A DNA stretch of 34,572 nucleotides, from positions 1-34,572 of the forward strand of contig JBFMCL010000030.1 of NCBI GenBank assembly GCA_040754395.1. Reading direction: 5' to 3'. The position numbers and the translations under genes are program-made. The notes under the pieces were generated by a model, which did no database searches, was not told the origin of the DNA, and saw nothing but the letters and a program-made list of their open reading frames with translations. This stretch comes from Nitrospirota bacterium (GTDB lineage Bacteria > Nitrospirota > Thermodesulfovibrionia > Thermodesulfovibrionales > SM23-35). Of this stretch, positions 33,587 to 34,572 are shown one piece after another (the stretch's first letter is position 1; each line of letters begins with the position of its first letter).

Positions 33587-33620
33587 TGATAGCGTATCCT
33601 ATTTATTGGATACGCTATCA
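33587..33620 (-). terminator. 13-bp perfect hairpin followed by a T-run
   Basis: TGATAGCGTATCC (33587-33599) and GGATACGCTATCA (33608-33620) form a perfect stem with an 8-base loop. On the minus strand it is followed by A and seven T, the form of an intrinsic terminator. It sits exactly where integrase similarity begins, so it probably marks the junction of two foreign pieces. Confidence 0.6.
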
Positions 33621-34068
33621 TCAAACCGGGATGGGTGAAGGCTTGGAAAGCCGAGAGAAGCTTTTTTACCCTTCCCTTTTTATCTTGCCTTCAAACTGCC
33701 AACAAACCTGACAGCAGAAAAATATCTTTTTGGGGAGTCCCTGGAGGGGCGGACGGGAGCAGCATCCTCCCCCTTGAGGTTCTTCCCCCCTTTGGGAGTT
33801 CCTTAACTGGAGGGGGAGACCGGAAGGGGGGTGTCCAGAGGGGGGAAGGATCGGCGGGGGAGGGCTGTCATACTCCGTATTCGGAAAACAACTTCAGTGA
33901 ACAGAGTCAATTCAGCTGATGCTAAGCAGGTTCTCTTTCTTTTTAAAGTCAATGCTCTTAGAAATAAGCAAAAAGTGTGGATGCCAGCCACAAAGATAGA
34001 ATTTTGCTATTTTTTAAAATCGTTGAATACCGGATAAAACAATGAAAACTGTAAAGACAGAACGATAA
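33621..34068. other. Non-coding stretch with G-run repeats
   Basis: No supported gene. Positions 33765-33865 hold C-runs then G-runs: G-tracts at 33812-33816, 33826-33831, 33840-33845 and 33856-33864 at 14-16-base intervals, and C-tracts at about 33770 and 33785. Open frames here are low-complexity Pro/Gly artefacts. Confidence 0.55.
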
Positions 34069-34131
34069 GCATCAGCCGCCTACCAGACCACCTCTGAATC
34101 GTGCAAAGACAATCCGAGGTCGGCTGGATGC
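34069..34131. repeat. Imperfect 10-bp-stem hairpin downstream of the truncated gene
   Basis: GCATCAGCCG (34069-34078) pairs with CGGCTGGATGC (34121-34131) with one bulged base, enclosing about 42 bases that also pair in part. It follows the stop codon of the minus-strand gene at 34151 by about 20 bases. Confidence 0.4.
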
Positions 34132-34150
34132 GCTGGTTGTGTGTCTTGTA

Positions 34151-34459
34151 TTATTTTGCATCATTGCCTTTGTCCGAGAAGTAGAGAGTCATCCCTTGGC
34201 GGGGATATTGCCCGAAATAATGAAGTCTGAAATTAGTGAATCGCTTTTTATCAAAGACATCCCGGTATTCGATACGTCCATGCAAATAAATAGCGTATTC
34301 CCTATTGGCGACTTTGATAATTTCTTCAGGCGTAAGTGGACGGTTGAACCACAACGCCTTAGACATAGTGCCGTTGCTGGCAAGGGTTGCAGAGGAAATC
34401 TCAGCCAACTTAGGCACTTCCAAATGTGGATTTTCAACCGGCCCTAGGAGTACAATCAA
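34151..34459 (-). pseudogene. 5'-truncated uncharacterised protein gene
   Basis: The frame gives 102 residues from a TTG at 34459. It matches the C-terminal half of a widespread family of uncharacterised proteins of about 200-250 residues with N-terminal membrane helices: MSKALWFNRPLTPEEI, IYLHGRIEYRDVFDKKRFTNF, and a GNDAK ending like the usual GNEAD. The N-terminal half is missing. Its 5' boundary coincides with the putative insertion sequence that begins close to 34460, so it was probably truncated by that insertion. The family call is from memory of recurring motifs. Confidence 0.5.
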
Positions 34460-34537
34460 AAAGTGTGTAAATAGATGAGTAGGCGGTGTATCCTTTTAAG
34501 GTTGAACTGGAATCAACAAAAGAAAGGAGACACCACC

Positions 34538-34572
34538 ATGAGAAAGGGTATCACCGGGGCAGTACAGCCGTC
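34538..34572 (+). CDS. Start of a gene running off the window, possibly an IS256-like transposase
   Basis: An ATG at 34538 follows the strong ribosome site AAAGGAGA and opens MRKGITGAVQP before the window ends. The region before it (about 34460-34537) contains GTGTGTAAAT, reminiscent of IS256-family terminal repeats, and the gene begins within 100 bases of the break in the neighbouring truncated gene. Eleven residues are too few to prove a family. Confidence 0.35.
   Translation, partial: MRKGITGAVQP

Noticed and set aside
33635-33991. Pro/Gly/Ser-rich frames on both strands
   Set aside because: They are translations of G- and C-runs, with no ribosome site and no family motif.
1-34572. CRISPR array
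   Set aside because: No regularly spaced direct repeats of 23-40 bases and no cas genes were seen. The only regular spacing, the G-runs at 33812-33864, is too short.

Overview
The window looks like chromosomal DNA of a Gram-negative, deeply branching anaerobe. The mix of multi-PAS kinases, a MoeA-PBP fusion, DUF4416, DUF2934, a galT-glgA pair and an 820-residue-class ClpC fits Nitrospirota (Thermodesulfovibrio-like) best, with Desulfobacterota as the alternative. This placement is inferred from gene content only. The backbone is about half G+C by eye; positions 380-4600 and the right end differ from it.

Positions 1-4686 hold a small genomic island. An intact tRNA-Glu (4611-4686, minus) carries at its 3' end a 46-bp segment that is repeated at 331-376 with one mismatch. 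Between the repeats lies an AT-rich, minus-strand operon: a DNA methyltransferase, a SIR2-like protein and a DUF262 protein. No integrase is present. Left of the island is only the C-terminal end of a magnesium transporter (mgtE). I regard this island as the best candidate for an undescribed system, most likely anti-phage defence.

Positions 4798-15904 contain tRNA-Gln, clpC, a TlpA/ResA-like thioredoxin, a DUF4416 gene, proB, and a signalling cluster: a receiver-PAS-HD-GYP protein, and a receiver-PAS-HisKA_3 kinase with its NarL-type regulator. A small basic protein, scpB and a LysM-NlpC/P60 cell-wall hydrolase follow.

Positions 15905-23155 form one tight minus-strand run: galT, glgA, a multi-PAS/GAF histidine kinase, a single-domain receiver and a MoeA-PBP fusion. 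Three of its four junctions overlap and the fourth is about 12 nt. It joins nucleotide-sugar/glycogen metabolism, two-component signalling and molybdopterin chemistry.

Positions 23377-30477 hold a metallo-beta-lactamase (RNase Z-like) protein, a FabF-like ketosynthase, a RodZ-like HTH protein, a PilZ-DUF4388-DnaJ-TPR fusion, a DEDD exonuclease (YprB-like), a cysteine-rich protein, a secreted CAP protein and a MerR regulator with a cysteine cluster.

Positions 30974-34572 hold a 55-residue DUF2934 gene, a phospholipase-B-like lipoprotein, tRNA-Leu, and then a decayed mobile region: a broken tyrosine recombinase, a strong hairpin, a G-run repeat, a truncated hypothetical gene, and what looks like the start of an insertion sequence at the right edge.
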